64,000 bases of DNA from Rubrivivax sp. (GCA_030653385.1 JAURZM010000004.1:1-64000); one strand, 5' to 3'. Shown: positions 29,559 through 38,325, counted from the first letter of the stretch. The notes: generated from the sequence alone by a model not told the origin. Numbers and translations are program-made.

Positions 29559-30581
29559 ATGGAGGCCAATTCGTCCAGCCCGCTGGTCGCGGAGCACCTG
29601 CCCAGGAACCACCCGGTGGTCACGCGCGACTACTCGCTCTTCACCCCGGCCATCTCCGAGATGGTGGACACCGTGGGCCGCTGGATCGACGACCAGGTCG
29701 ATGGCGCGACCATCTTCGGCCCGTCGCGCTTCGGCAAGTCCAGCGCCGTGGACCACTGGCTGCAGACGCTGTTGTCGCAGCGCTGCGGTGGGCACGTCCC
29801 GATGATCGTGTGGAGTCACACGGATTCCGGCGGCGCAGCCTCGGTCGGGCGCTTCCACTCCCACCTGCTGCACGCCAGCCGACACCCGCTGGCCAGGGCG
29901 GCTCGCAGCCCCATCGACCGTCAGCACATGCTCATCGAGCGCTGGGCAGAGCTGGGGTCCCAAGGCGGTGGCCGGTTCCTGGTCCTCGTCATCGACGAGG
30001 CCCAAGGCATGACGCAGCGCGAATGGCTCTGGATGGTCGAGCTGCACAGCCTCCTCGAGAAGGAACGCATCCGGCTGTGCGTCTTCTCCGTCGCGTCTCT
30101 GCAGGTCTTCGACGAGCCGGTTGGCATGGCCCTGTCCGGCGGTGCGCACGTCGCTGCCCGCTTCATGCTGGCCTCGGCGCCGTTCCACGGCATCCGGGAT
30201 GTCGACGAACTTCGCTTCGTCCTGTCCGGCTACGACGAGGGCACCGAGTGGCCACCCCGTTCTGGCATCTCGTTCACGGCGGGCCTCGCGCCCGAAGCGT
30301 GGGCCGGCGGGTTCAGGATGGCCCACCATGCCGAGGCTCTGATGCAGGCGATGGTCCTCGAACTGCCTGCCAGGTACGAGGGCCCCATCGATTTCCCGAT
30401 GAAGACGGTGGCACAGGCCGCCCGGCATGCCCTGCTGCGCGTCGCCGGCGGCGCCGATCCTCGGGACGTGACGTCCATCGACTCGTGGCGACGCATCGTC
30501 GCCGGCTGCGGTCATCAGGCGCTGATGGCCATCGTGACGGCCTTGTCGCCGCGCTTGAAGCGCAGCGGATCGCGTGCATGA
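29559..30581 (+). CDS. Transposition AAA+ ATPase (TniB/TnsC-like)
   Basis: 340 residues from the ATG at 29559 (an ATG at 29502 is in frame but overlaps the transposase). Walker A is FGPSRFGKSS (about residues 53-62) and Walker B is FLVLVIDEAQGM (about 135-146). A sensor-like RLCVFSVASLQVF follows. Such ATPases choose target DNA and stimulate the DDE transposase. The stop overlaps the tniQ start as ATGA, so both are translationally coupled. Confidence 0.87.
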   Translation: MEANSSSPLVAEHLPRNHPVVTRDYSLFTPAISEMVDTVGRWIDDQVDGATIFGPSRFGKSSAVDHWLQTLLSQRCGGHVPMIVWSHTDSGGAASVGRFHSHLLHASRHPLARAARSPIDRQHMLIERWAELGSQGGGRFLVLVIDEAQGMTQREWLWMVELHSLLEKERIRLCVFSVASLQVFDEPVGMALSGGAHVAARFMLASAPFHGIRDVDELRFVLSGYDEGTEWPPRSGISFTAGLAPEAWAGGFRMAHHAEALMQAMVLELPARYEGPIDFPMKTVAQAARHALLRVAGGADPRDVTSIDSWRRIVAGCGHQALMAIVTALSPRLKRSGSRA

Positions 30582-31504
30582 CCACCGGCCCATCCACGCG
30601 GCTGACCTGGCACCAGGGCAGTGTCCTGCCCTACTCCTCGCTCTGGCACACGGTTCAACGGGCGATGTCGCTGAACGCGCTGCGGTCCAAGGAGTTGGCG
30701 TTCTGCGGCCGCGCGTCCGACCAAGTCGGCGTCCCACGCCACGTCAACCTGCTCTACAACGAAGCGGTTGACGGCCCGTGCGGCGTTCCCGTCGAAGCGC
30801 TGTCGATGCGGTCCCTGGCGCAGGCGTTGGGCGAGCCGGAGGCGGTGTTCGCGTGGGCTCACCTGGGCCGCCTGCCGAGATCGGTTCGCTCGCTCTTCTC
30901 CCCGAGTATTCGTGTTTGCAGGACCTGCATGGCTGCGGGGTACCACAGCGCGCTGCACTCGCTGAGGCTACTGCAGACCTGTTTGATTCACGGCGACGAA
31001 CTCTCCGACCGCTGCAACTGCGGGGAGCTCTTCGCCGGCGACCAGGTGGTCCTGCATCACATGAACGCTGGCTACTGCCGGTGTGGACGCATGGCGTTCC
31101 TCACCAGCCAGACCTGCCGTCGTCCGACCATGCGGCACGACGAGACGGCGCCGATGTCGATGGTCGCGGAGTGGCTGGACCGGCTGGCAGGTGTCATTCG
31201 GCCATCGGCGGGCGACCATCAGGCCCAGCGGGCACACGACCGGATCCTTCTGGACTCCGTCGGCGCCTGGTGCGCTGAGTTGCACCTGGGCAACCCTGGC
31301 TCGGCAATCGCCCCCGACCCGCAGCCTCTGCGGGTGAGCATCAGCGTGGCGCGCCTGTCCACCATTGAGCACGCAAACAGCGTCCGTCCAGCAACGCACA
31401 GTCCCGATGGGGCATCGTCGACTCGCGGCAGGCACAGCCTCTACTGGGCCGGTGACGATGCGACAACGACCTATCGATCATTGGCGCGTCACATCAGGTG
31501 TTGA
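30578..31504 (+). CDS. tniQ: TniQ-family target-selection protein, C-terminus cut off by a second transposon
   Basis: 308 residues. The N-terminal TniQ domain (PYSSLWHTVQRAMSLNALRS) is followed by zinc-ribbon pairs (CRTCMAAGYHSALHSLRLLQ, CNCGELF, CRCGRMAF). TniQ/TnsD proteins direct Tn7-like and Tn402 elements to target sites. The last codons TGT TGA come from the inverted repeat of the nested element at 31499, so the natural C-terminus is lost. Removing the element and 5 bp continues the frame into 34752-34831 (TRIRAREQARRSAPTDPNQE). Whether the shortened protein still works is unknown. Confidence 0.82.
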   Translation: MTTGPSTRLTWHQGSVLPYSSLWHTVQRAMSLNALRSKELAFCGRASDQVGVPRHVNLLYNEAVDGPCGVPVEALSMRSLAQALGEPEAVFAWAHLGRLPRSVRSLFSPSIRVCRTCMAAGYHSALHSLRLLQTCLIHGDELSDRCNCGELFAGDQVVLHHMNAGYCRCGRMAFLTSQTCRRPTMRHDETAPMSMVAEWLDRLAGVIRPSAGDHQAQRAHDRILLDSVGAWCAELHLGNPGSAIAPDPQPLRVSISVARLSTIEHANSVRPATHSPDGASSTRGRHSLYWAGDDATTTYRSLARHIRC

Positions 31505-31546
31505 GATCCGCAAACCCTGCTAACGGCGTCCGTGAACCGTGCTAGC
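31499..31546. repeat. Left terminal inverted repeat with two iterons
   Basis: Iterons ATCCGCAAACCCTGCTAAC (31506-31524) and GTCCGTGAACCGTGCTAGC (31528-31546) follow the terminal TGTTGAG. They are inverted copies of those at the right end. The stop codon of the outer tniQ and the stop of the inner short tniQ both fall within this end. Confidence 0.85.
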
Positions 31547-32078
31547 GTCGCCAAGAGAGCTTGAACGCTGGACACCGACGTCTGTCTATTGCTTGCCGAC
31601 GCCGGCTGAGGTAGCTCAAGAGCCTGCCCATGTTGCGATGCTTGCGCACCGTTGACCTTCCCACCCAACTCGATTCGCCTGGATGTTCGCTGCAGACGAA
31701 TTCGTGCCCATGCAACCAACCAGCTGGCCAGCATGGCGCCGTAACATCCAAGGGATTGAGGAACAAGCAGGAGTGGCAGAACGGGAGGTCCTGTCTACTC
31801 GGTAGGGGCCCTTGCGGACCGAGCGCAGCGATGATTTCGTTGCTCACGCGCGCAACCCTTGCCAGAACCTCGCAGTCCCCTGCCCTGGGCGCTGGCACCT
31901 CAAGCCACGAGAGTTGCTCATTGGCGAAGATCTCCGTCACTCCCGCCGATGACGCCAGTTCATCGACCGTCAATCGATAGCGCGATGCCATGCGGCCGAA
32001 CCAGCTACCAAAGGCCTCGCCTTCAAACGGTCGATGCGCCACAGGCCAGGGTCGATCACGACGGCCGATTTGCCACAT
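31542..32078 (-). CDS. tniQ: Short TniQ-family protein of the nested transposon
   Basis: 178 residues from the ATG at 32078 (MWQIGRRDRPWPVAHRPFEG). The TniQ start EGEAFGSWFGRMASRYRLTV is well conserved. One zinc site is visible (CHSCLFLNPLDVTAPCW ... VCSEH). It is less than half the length of Tn402 TniQ (about 400 residues), and its stop lies in the transposon end, so this is either a naturally minimal form or a truncated one. It overlaps the end of tniB by 23 bp. Confidence 0.75.
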   Translation of the reverse strand: MWQIGRRDRPWPVAHRPFEGEAFGSWFGRMASRYRLTVDELASSAGVTEIFANEQLSWLEVPAPRAGDCEVLARVARVSNEIIAALGPQGPLPSRQDLPFCHSCLFLNPLDVTAPCWPAGWLHGHEFVCSEHPGESSWVGRSTVRKHRNMGRLLSYLSRRRQAIDRRRCPAFKLSWRR

Positions 32079-32925
32079 GCTCGAGATGCCCCAGGGTGAT
32101 GCGCTCGCTGCCGTCTCGGATGGCGGCCTCGGCCGCATCGTTGAGCAGCCGCGAGACCTCGCCAAGCAGCCCACCGCTGACCGCACTCAGGTACTGCACC
32201 AGCGGGCGCTGGGTCAGCTCTGATGGCCGCTTCAGCGGAAGTGCCGCCTCGAACGCGGCCAGGAGGCGGCGGAACTCCTCGCTCTCGCTCCAGCGGGGCA
32301 ACTCCAGCGGCGTGAAGCGGCTGTGGATCTGGGCGTCGCTTTGAAACGCCACCGGCGCCTCGCTCGTGCCGACCGCAACGATGGCCATCCTCAGCTCGTT
32401 GGAGAGGTACTTCAGCAAGTTCAGCGAGCCGCGCTGCTCCCGTGCGCTGCCAGCCAGCAGGTGGTGCACCTCGTCGACGATCAACAGCCGCGGCCCTATT
32501 CGGCGCAGGATGTCGCAAGCCACTTGCTCTAGGCTCGCCAAGGTCGAGTTGGGGCCTTGGGGTACTCCCACTGCCGTCAGCAACGCCCGGTAGAAGCGCC
32601 GCTGATCGGGAGACGGCGGCATCTGCAGGCTGATCACGGGTCTGTGCTCGACGCCGCGCACAGCGTCGAAGGCAGGCGGATTTTCACGAAGGAACTTGGC
32701 CACGATCAGCGTCTTGCCGATGTTGGACGGACCGTGCAGCAGCATGCAGGGCATGCGTTCTCGCTGCGGGGTGTCCAGGAGCCGTTGCAGCCGTTGCAGC
32801 GCCTGCGTCGCGCGTGGGTAGTCGATCCAGCGGTCGGTCCGCAACGCCCGCACCCGCTGCTCGTCGTCGAGGTCGAGCATCTGCCTCGCTGCGGGATGAA
32901 GGTGGGAGCGCTCGCGCACGATCAC
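32056..32925 (-). CDS. tniB: TniB-type transposition ATPase of the nested transposon
   Basis: 289 residues, the usual TniB length. The start LDDEQRVRALRTDRWIDYPR and the Walker A MLLHGPSNIGKTLIVAKFLR (about residues 62-81) are near-consensus for Tn402-family TniB. Walker B RLLIVDEVHHLLAGS follows, then the arginine-finger region (LSNELRMAIVAVGTSEA). It overlaps tniA by 4 bp. It works with TniA in replicative transposition and target selection. Confidence 0.93.
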   Translation of the reverse strand: MIVRERSHLHPAARQMLDLDDEQRVRALRTDRWIDYPRATQALQRLQRLLDTPQRERMPCMLLHGPSNIGKTLIVAKFLRENPPAFDAVRGVEHRPVISLQMPPSPDQRRFYRALLTAVGVPQGPNSTLASLEQVACDILRRIGPRLLIVDEVHHLLAGSAREQRGSLNLLKYLSNELRMAIVAVGTSEAPVAFQSDAQIHSRFTPLELPRWSESEEFRRLLAAFEAALPLKRPSELTQRPLVQYLSAVSGGLLGEVSRLLNDAAEAAIRDGSERITLGHLEHVANRPS

Positions 32926-34532
32926 TTCCAGATCTCCACGGCGTAGGGTGTCACCGGTTTGCTGTAGTCCACTTCCGTCGGCTGCCCAGAATCGCGGGTC
33001 TGAAGTTCAGTCGAAGGCGCCGCTGGTGGCGCCTTCGAGTTGCGGCGCGCCCGGCGTGCCGATCGCTCGGCTTGCTCCACGATCTGTCGTTGCGAACCGA
33101 TGGCGCGGAAGACATGCTCTTCGGACACCCGGGGCACATGCGCCGCCCTGAGGGCTCGCACGGCGGCACGCTGCTCCCACAGCGTGATGCGAGGGCGCCG
33201 CAGGTCGGCGTAGTTCGCTTGCACATAGTTGCGCCCGTCGGCGCTGACGAAGATCCTCGACAGGTCCTCGGGGTGGTAGCGCACCCTCACCCTCTGCCGC
33301 TGTTCGCGCCAGACGACGAACACGGGGTTCCAGTAGCGGATGTAGAAAATGGTCAGGCCATCGGCCTGGATCGAGCGGTGGGCCAGCGGCATGAAGTTGA
33401 TCAGCAGCTTCATGGCCTCATCGGGCCCAGGCGCCAGTTGGCGTGGGGCACGCTGTTCAACCAGTGACTGCCATGCCGCGAAGGGGGTGGAGCGGAACAG
33501 GCCCCGATGCTCGCTGTGGTGGTAGCGCTCGCCGACTTCGAGGGCCAGCCAACGCTCGAATTCCTCCAAGGTCAGACAGGCGCGTTGTTCGGGCTTGCGC
33601 GCCTTGCGGCCGCGCGGCGAGTTGCCGGTGGCGCCGGGCAGACCCTTCAGCCGCTGCATCAGCGTGCGGTTCATGCGCTCGATGTGGCCGCCATAGTTCG
33701 GGCGGCCGACCGGCCGGTGGTCGAGCTCGATGCCGTACTGAGCGCAGCCCAGGCGAAGGGCGCGGCTGCGGAACTCAGCCGCGTTGTCCAGGTGCAGCCG
33801 CTGCGGCAGGCCGGCCATCGGCCAGTCGATCTGCAGCCCCAGGTGAGCCAGCCAGGGCGCCTTGGGCTGGACGATGCGGCTGACCAGGAGGGCCACGGTG
33901 CCAGCACCGGGCCGCTCCATGCCGATGAAGAAGGCCGGGACCGTGCGCGTGGCCAGATCGATGGCCACCGACAGCCAGGGGCGGCCGATGACCTTGCGGG
34001 TGAAGCGGTCGACGATGAGGACGTCGGCCTGGGTGTGGTCGATCTGCACAATCTCCAACGGCCAGTCCGCTCCGAAGCTGCCGGGCGCGATTGCAGCGCC
34101 TGGGAGAGAGGCCAGATGCTGGAGTTCCTGGCCGCGGTGCGAACGCAGCCTGCGCGCCACCGTGTTGCGTGACGGCGCCACGAGACCATGTTCCGTGCAG
34201 CGCCGGCGAACCTCGTTGAAGGTGTCCAGCACGGGGTGTGCGAGCTCGCGCTGCCGCGGAACCCACTGGTCGACGACCGACGAGACGATCGCCTCGACCG
34301 GAGGCGCCAGCCGCCAGGGTTCGCCGCGGCGGCCTCCCGCGTCCGGTACCAGCGCAGACGTTCTCGGATCCGCCAGAAATCGAGCACGAAGGCGATAGAC
34401 CGTGGTCCAGTGGACACCCAGCAGTTGGCCCGCGCGCTCGGCCTGCTCGCGTCTCATGGGACCTCGGCCTAACGGCCTCAGCACGCGAGCGATCTGGACT
34501 TCACGTTCGCCGATCTCACGGGGCGACTGCAT
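32922..34532 (-). CDS. tniA: TniA-type DDE transposase of the nested transposon
   Basis: 536 residues, matching Tn402/Tn5053 TniA in length. An N-terminal HTH (RAGQLLGVHWTTVYRLRARF) precedes the catalytic core. Acidic residues are Asp in VQIDHTQADV (about 159), Asp in RLHLDNAAEFRSR (about 245) and Glu in GGHIERMNRTLM (about 283). The C-terminal Mu-type barrel includes IRYWNPVFVVWREQRQRVRV. The frame is intact, so the nested element may still be capable of transposition. Confidence 0.94.
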   Translation of the reverse strand: MQSPREIGEREVQIARVLRPLGRGPMRREQAERAGQLLGVHWTTVYRLRARFLADPRTSALVPDAGGRRGEPWRLAPPVEAIVSSVVDQWVPRQRELAHPVLDTFNEVRRRCTEHGLVAPSRNTVARRLRSHRGQELQHLASLPGAAIAPGSFGADWPLEIVQIDHTQADVLIVDRFTRKVIGRPWLSVAIDLATRTVPAFFIGMERPGAGTVALLVSRIVQPKAPWLAHLGLQIDWPMAGLPQRLHLDNAAEFRSRALRLGCAQYGIELDHRPVGRPNYGGHIERMNRTLMQRLKGLPGATGNSPRGRKARKPEQRACLTLEEFERWLALEVGERYHHSEHRGLFRSTPFAAWQSLVEQRAPRQLAPGPDEAMKLLINFMPLAHRSIQADGLTIFYIRYWNPVFVVWREQRQRVRVRYHPEDLSRIFVSADGRNYVQANYADLRRPRITLWEQRAAVRALRAAHVPRVSEEHVFRAIGSQRQIVEQAERSARRARRNSKAPPAAPSTELQTRDSGQPTEVDYSKPVTPYAVEIWK

Positions 34533-34551
34533 CCGTTCACCTCACAAATGC

Positions 34552-34746
34552 GCTAGTAGCATGCTTCATGGACACGTCAGATGCAATAGCGAGGTTCGTG
34601 GACTCGGTGTCGCGTGTTGTGGTCAACTCGCAACAGACAGCGAGAGGGGTTCAGAGCCCGAATTGCCTTGTTGAATCAATACCTTAGCCGCAAGTCTCGC
34701 TAGCACGGTTCGTGGACATGGCTAGTGGGGTTCGTGGATCTCAACA
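34552..34746. repeat. Right terminal inverted repeat with four iterons
   Basis: TniA-binding-type repeats lie at 34552-34573 (degenerate), 34587-34603 (TAGCGAGGTTCGTGGAC), 34699-34717 (GCTAGCACGGTTCGTGGAC) and 34721-34739 (GCTAGTGGGGTTCGTGGAT), ending in CTCAACA at 34746. The last two mirror the left end. Unequal iteron numbers at the two ends are usual for Tn402-like elements. Confidence 0.85.
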
Positions 34747-34831
34747 CCAAGACCCGGATCCGGGCACGTGAGCAGGCCCGCCGCAGCGCCCCAACAGACC
34801 CGAACCAGGAGGGCTCCAACCCAGTCAGCGA
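34747..34831 (+). pseudogene. Displaced 3' end of the interrupted tniQ
   Basis: From 34752 the frame of the outer tniQ resumes (TRIRAREQARRSAPTDPNQE, GSNPVSE) and stops at 34831. With the nested transposon and 5 bp removed it fuses seamlessly to ...YRSLARHIR at 31498. The gene would then encode about 335 residues. Confidence 0.65.
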
Positions 34832-35777
34832 ATAGACTTATCCACAGACGGCAGTACCCGCGACTGCCACCCGCCCCTGGTCAAAGTTCAGTCGGCACGG
34901 GTGGTCAGAATTCGGTCGGCGGCAACAACTGGGCTTCCGCAGCCCCATCGAGCACCGAAAGCTCCTCGGGCTCGCTGCATAACCAGTCCAAGAAATCCGC
35001 CGCACCCCCCGGTGGGGAAAATTGAAATGCCGTTGACACTGGACGCTGCCGCGTGCGAGCAAGACCCAGCGGCAGGCAACCTGGGCCGAGGCCGAACGGC
35101 GGAGGGGCTCGGAGCTGCACGGGGCCTGCGGCGGCCCATGCCTCACCTGGTCGGCGCGCGCCGGCTGGGAAGTGCTCCCGTCAGCCAGCCCCGCGACTGG
35201 TCCGTCCAAGCGACACCGTCTGCTCGGTGTCGCCGGCGCGCCGCGGTTCTGGGTGTTTTCCTGCGGAGGCGGCTTCGCGGCAAGGATGTGCGAGATCAGG
35301 GTCCAAGCCTTCGGCACCACCGCCCGCGAAGCTATCGACGCACTGAGGTTGGCCGTTTGGCAGCATGGCAGGCAGTATGCGCAGGTCAACGCAGCGCCGC
35401 CCTTGCCGTCGTCCGAGCCTGAAGCCCCGCCGCCGGAGATCCACCCTGAATCCGAGTTGCGGGTGAGTCGTGAACTGCACGCGCACGGCTTCTGGCGAAG
35501 GCCTTGGAGGTTCGGCGCGAACGCCGGGGAACATCTGGCTTCGGTCCAAGGCCGATCTGGCGGCCAATCCAGGCGATCGGCCGCGCTGACGTCTACAGGC
35601 TCGAGAGCACCGACGGTTCGCCGGCCGGCGACATTGCTGTGGCAAGCCAGTCGGCGTAGCGTGGCGAGTTGTCCGCCGCGGCCGGGGCCAAGCATCAAAT
35701 TTGGTTGTCGAACAGCATCACTCTTAGTTGCGCGAGCGGCCGATGGTTACATGTAGAAATATGACCTACCAAATGAC
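34832..35777. other. About 950 bp without a recognisable gene
   Basis: A consensus DnaA box (TTATCCACA, 34838-34846) lies near the left edge. Two direct repeats follow (GGTCAAAGTTCAGTCGGC at 34879-34896 and GGTCAGAATTCGGTCGGC at 34903-34920, 15/18 identical), resembling insertion-element end iterons. A rightward open frame at 35172-35756 contains CEIRVQAFGTTAREAIDALR and might be a small hypothetical gene. Its start is only a GTG and I cannot tie it to any family. The outer end of the Tn7-like module presumably lies here. Confidence 0.5.
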
Positions 35778-35825
35778 GTCCTGATAAGAACACTTCTCAG
35801 GACATCGCGAAAATTCTTCTATAGT
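35778..35825 (+). promoter_or_regulatory. Operator-like inverted repeat and -10 element before the recombinase gene
   Basis: GTCCTGA and TCAGGAC form a perfect 7-bp inverted repeat at 35778-35803 with a 12-base centre. A TATAGT -10-like hexamer at 35820-35825 follows in an AT-rich stretch. The position 32 bp before the recombinase ATG suggests a repressor site over its promoter; no good -35 was seen. Confidence 0.4.
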
Positions 35826-35856
35826 GGGGGTACCACTCTTGGGGGACCCCCTTTTT

Positions 35857-38310
35857 ATGCCTACAGAGGTGGTGGCTACAGAGGTAGCGCCCACCCCTGC
35901 CCAGGTCTCGGCCGACGCCGGCGTGCCGGCGCGACGCCGTGGCCGTCCGCGGGGTGCGAAGACCCGTCTGCTGCGTGAAGGCAGCGGCGAGCTCGGCCGC
36001 CACCACTTCGCGTTCCTGCGTGCCCTGCTCGACGGGGTTGACCTCGAGCGTGCGTGGAACCTCTACCTGTCATTCACCGGCGGGCCCAGCGATCGGCGGC
36101 ACTTCGCCGGCCGGCTGCGCCTGGTTGTCGAGGCCATCGAGCGCGCGGGCTCAACGCGCGGATGCGTGACCGAGCTCGCTGTGGCGCTGCCGGCCTTGCG
36201 CGCCCTCCCCGACTTCGCGGTTGCACGGACCGGGCGGGGGGCAGGAAAAGCCGGACACATCGACCCCGTAGAGACTAAGCATGGCCTGGCGCCTAGCACC
36301 CCACCCTCCCCTTCGCTCGAGGAGTGGCGCTCCCGGTACTGTGGTTCGACCGGAATCGATGAGGACTTCTACACGGAAGCGGAGTGGCTCGAGCTGTACG
36401 TCGAGGAGTTCGGAGCGGAGGCCGCAAGGGGCCAGTCCGGGGCAGGAAAAGCCGGACACTTTGCCGCTCCGCCCTCCCCTGCCCTGTCTGCCACGACCCA
36501 CGCCAGGCTCGTCGAAGGGTTGCCCGTCGTCGCGACATCGCGCCTGTCCGCTGCACAGCGAAAGGCCGTCGTCGAGGCCCTTGCGACGCTGGAGCGCGTG
36601 CTGTCGCGTGAGGCCAGCCTTGAGGATGAGGCCGGCTTCTGGCTGGGCTCCGGGATCCCGCGCGACCTGGCCAAGGTCGGCGTCAAGTCGATCGGCGACT
36701 TGGTCAACTACATCAACATCTACGGCTTCCGGTGGCACCGGCGGGTGCCCCGGATGGGTGTCGTGCGGGCCCGGCGGCTGCTCGACTGGTTGACCCCCAT
36801 CGCCGAAGCTGGCGGACGACCGTTCAAGGAATCCGCCCGGCGCCCCGAGACTGACCTGGCTATGCTGCGCCGGCGGGAACTGGCAGTTCGGGGCGTGGCC
36901 GGTGCGGAGCCGTTCGCCCTGGTCCCAATCGTCGACGGCGCCCTCCCCGATGCCTTGTCGGGCCGTCAAGGCGCCTTTCGATCGCATGAGGCCAACGTCT
37001 GGGGCGCGGAGACCGATGTTCAGGCGATCAGCCAGTGGTTGAGCCGCTACCAGGGGCAGACCCGGCGGGACTACACGCGCATCGCGGAGCGCTTCTACCT
37101 CTGGTGCATTCACGTCCGGCGCAAGGCCCTTTCCTCGCTGCAGGAGCCCGATTTGCAGGCCTACCAGGCCTTCCTGGCGGCTCCGCCGGCCGATTGGGTG
37201 CAGGAGCGCAAGGTGAGGCGCGAGGACGCCTCCTGGAGGCCTTTCCGGGGCCCTCTGGGACGGAACAGCCAGCGACACGAGTTCACCGTGCTGGGCAGCA
37301 TGTTCTCCGCCATGCACGAAAAGGGGTACCTGCGGGCCAATGCCATGGCGAACCTCGGCCGGACGCTGGGTCTGCTGAAGCCGAGTATCGACGTTCGCCG
37401 TTCCCTCAGCGAGCACCAGTGGGCCTTCGCCATGGAGGTGCTACATGAAAAGCCGGACACTCCGGAACGACGGCGCCTGCAGTTGCTGCTGGAACTCGGC
37501 AGCACCACCGGCCTTCGCTTGTCAGAACTGGCCACGACCCGGCTGAAGGGCTTCCGGCGGGAACTGGTGGATGGCCAAGAGGCCTGGTTGTTGGACGTCA
37601 TCGGCAAGGGCGGGAAGCCCCGGACGGTGATGGTCTTCGACGAGATCAAGACCCTGCTCGAGCAGCACCACCAGGACATGGACGCCGCGGGCCTGGGCTT
37701 CGATGCACGTGTGGAGAGAGTCCAGGCGCCCAACAGCCTTCCCGTCACCGCAGCCGGCGAGCGCATGGCGGGAGCCGATCACGGTCTCGGCGACAGCATC
37801 GGTGAGGGCCCGGGGCAGGCATTGCAGGACGCGCTGCGGACAGAGCATCGGGAGGCCTGGCGTCCCCTGGTCGGGATCCTCAAGCGCCCTCCTCCCCGCC
37901 GCGATCTGGACCGGCTCGGCGTGCCGTTCCTGGACCGTGAGCAGCCCTCTCAAGCTGACCGCTACGGCGCGCTGGAGCGGTCGGCGATCTACAAGGCTCT
38001 GCGCCGGTTCTTCCGCGAGGTGGCCGTGGCCGCCGCCGCGCGCGATGGTGCCCCCGGTTCGGCGGACTTCCTGAATGCATCGACACACTGGTTGCGTCAC
38101 ACCTTCGCGAATTCCGCCGTAAGGCAGATGCAGCCCCAGGTGCTGCAGAGCCTGCTTGGGCACTCCGACCTTCGGGTGACCTCGGTCTACGTGAAGGCGG
38201 ACGCTGTCGACCTGGTGCGTGGCATGCGGGCGATGCAGCGGGCAGCGGGATCGGGGACGGGAGAAGCGCCACGCCGCAGGGCATCAGCGGTGTCCAGCAC
38301 GCCAAAGTAG
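35857..38310 (+). CDS. Large tyrosine recombinase/integrase
   Basis: 817 residues from the ATG at 35857. The N-terminal 400 residues are unusual: a basic start (RRRGRPRGAKTRLL), repeated GAGKAGH segments, and a helix-hairpin-like region (LAKVGVKSIGDLVNYINIYG). A SAM-like core-binding domain follows (about 390-500: ISQWLSRYQGQTRRDYTRIA). The catalytic domain has R554 (TTGLRLSEL), H744 and R747 (THWLRHTF), H769 (LGHSDLRV) and Y778 (VTSVYVKA), so all active-site residues are present. It may integrate the element or resolve multimers; its place beside parS/parB favours a plasmid-maintenance role. The gene contains three copies of a 14-bp motif related to the origin repeats. Confidence 0.9.
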   Translation: MPTEVVATEVAPTPAQVSADAGVPARRRGRPRGAKTRLLREGSGELGRHHFAFLRALLDGVDLERAWNLYLSFTGGPSDRRHFAGRLRLVVEAIERAGSTRGCVTELAVALPALRALPDFAVARTGRGAGKAGHIDPVETKHGLAPSTPPSPSLEEWRSRYCGSTGIDEDFYTEAEWLELYVEEFGAEAARGQSGAGKAGHFAAPPSPALSATTHARLVEGLPVVATSRLSAAQRKAVVEALATLERVLSREASLEDEAGFWLGSGIPRDLAKVGVKSIGDLVNYINIYGFRWHRRVPRMGVVRARRLLDWLTPIAEAGGRPFKESARRPETDLAMLRRRELAVRGVAGAEPFALVPIVDGALPDALSGRQGAFRSHEANVWGAETDVQAISQWLSRYQGQTRRDYTRIAERFYLWCIHVRRKALSSLQEPDLQAYQAFLAAPPADWVQERKVRREDASWRPFRGPLGRNSQRHEFTVLGSMFSAMHEKGYLRANAMANLGRTLGLLKPSIDVRRSLSEHQWAFAMEVLHEKPDTPERRRLQLLLELGSTTGLRLSELATTRLKGFRRELVDGQEAWLLDVIGKGGKPRTVMVFDEIKTLLEQHHQDMDAAGLGFDARVERVQAPNSLPVTAAGERMAGADHGLGDSIGEGPGQALQDALRTEHREAWRPLVGILKRPPPRRDLDRLGVPFLDREQPSQADRYGALERSAIYKALRRFFREVAVAAAARDGAPGSADFLNASTHWLRHTFANSAVRQMQPQVLQSLLGHSDLRVTSVYVKADAVDLVRGMRAMQRAAGSGTGEAPRRRASAVSSTPK
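36238..37460. repeat. Three copies of GAAAAGCCGGACAC within the recombinase gene
   Basis: A 21-bp sequence containing GCAGGAAAAGCCGGACAC is identical at 36238-36258 and 36439-36459. The 14-bp core GAAAAGCCGGACAC recurs at 37447-37460 in a different reading frame, so protein conservation does not explain it. The origin region carries GAAAACCCGGACAC on the minus strand at 41138-41151 (13/14). Confidence 0.75.
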
Positions 38311-38325
38311 GCCTGCGAAGGCGGG

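Larger units (their letters stand above)
31499..34746 (-). mobile_element. Tn402/Tn5053-like transposon nested in tniQ (3248 bp)
   Basis: Left end TGTTGAGATCC at 31499 and its reverse complement ending at 34746 are terminal inverted repeats; similarity extends through two internal 19-bp iterons on each side. The cargo is only tniA, tniB and a short tniQ, all leftward; there is no resolvase gene. The flanking 5-mers TCAGG and CCAAG are only 3/5 alike, but excising the element with 5 bp restores the interrupted tniQ frame, consistent with an old 5-bp target duplication. Confidence 0.85.

Noticed and set aside
34838..34846. Perfect DnaA box as evidence for a second origin
   Set aside because: A single 9-bp box without iterons or an adjacent initiator gene is not enough; it may be chance or part of an element end.
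35841..35856. GGGGGACCCCC followed by five T before the recombinase ATG as an intrinsic terminator
   Set aside because: The stem would leave only a one-base loop, which cannot form a hairpin; the GGGGGA more likely contributes to ribosome binding.
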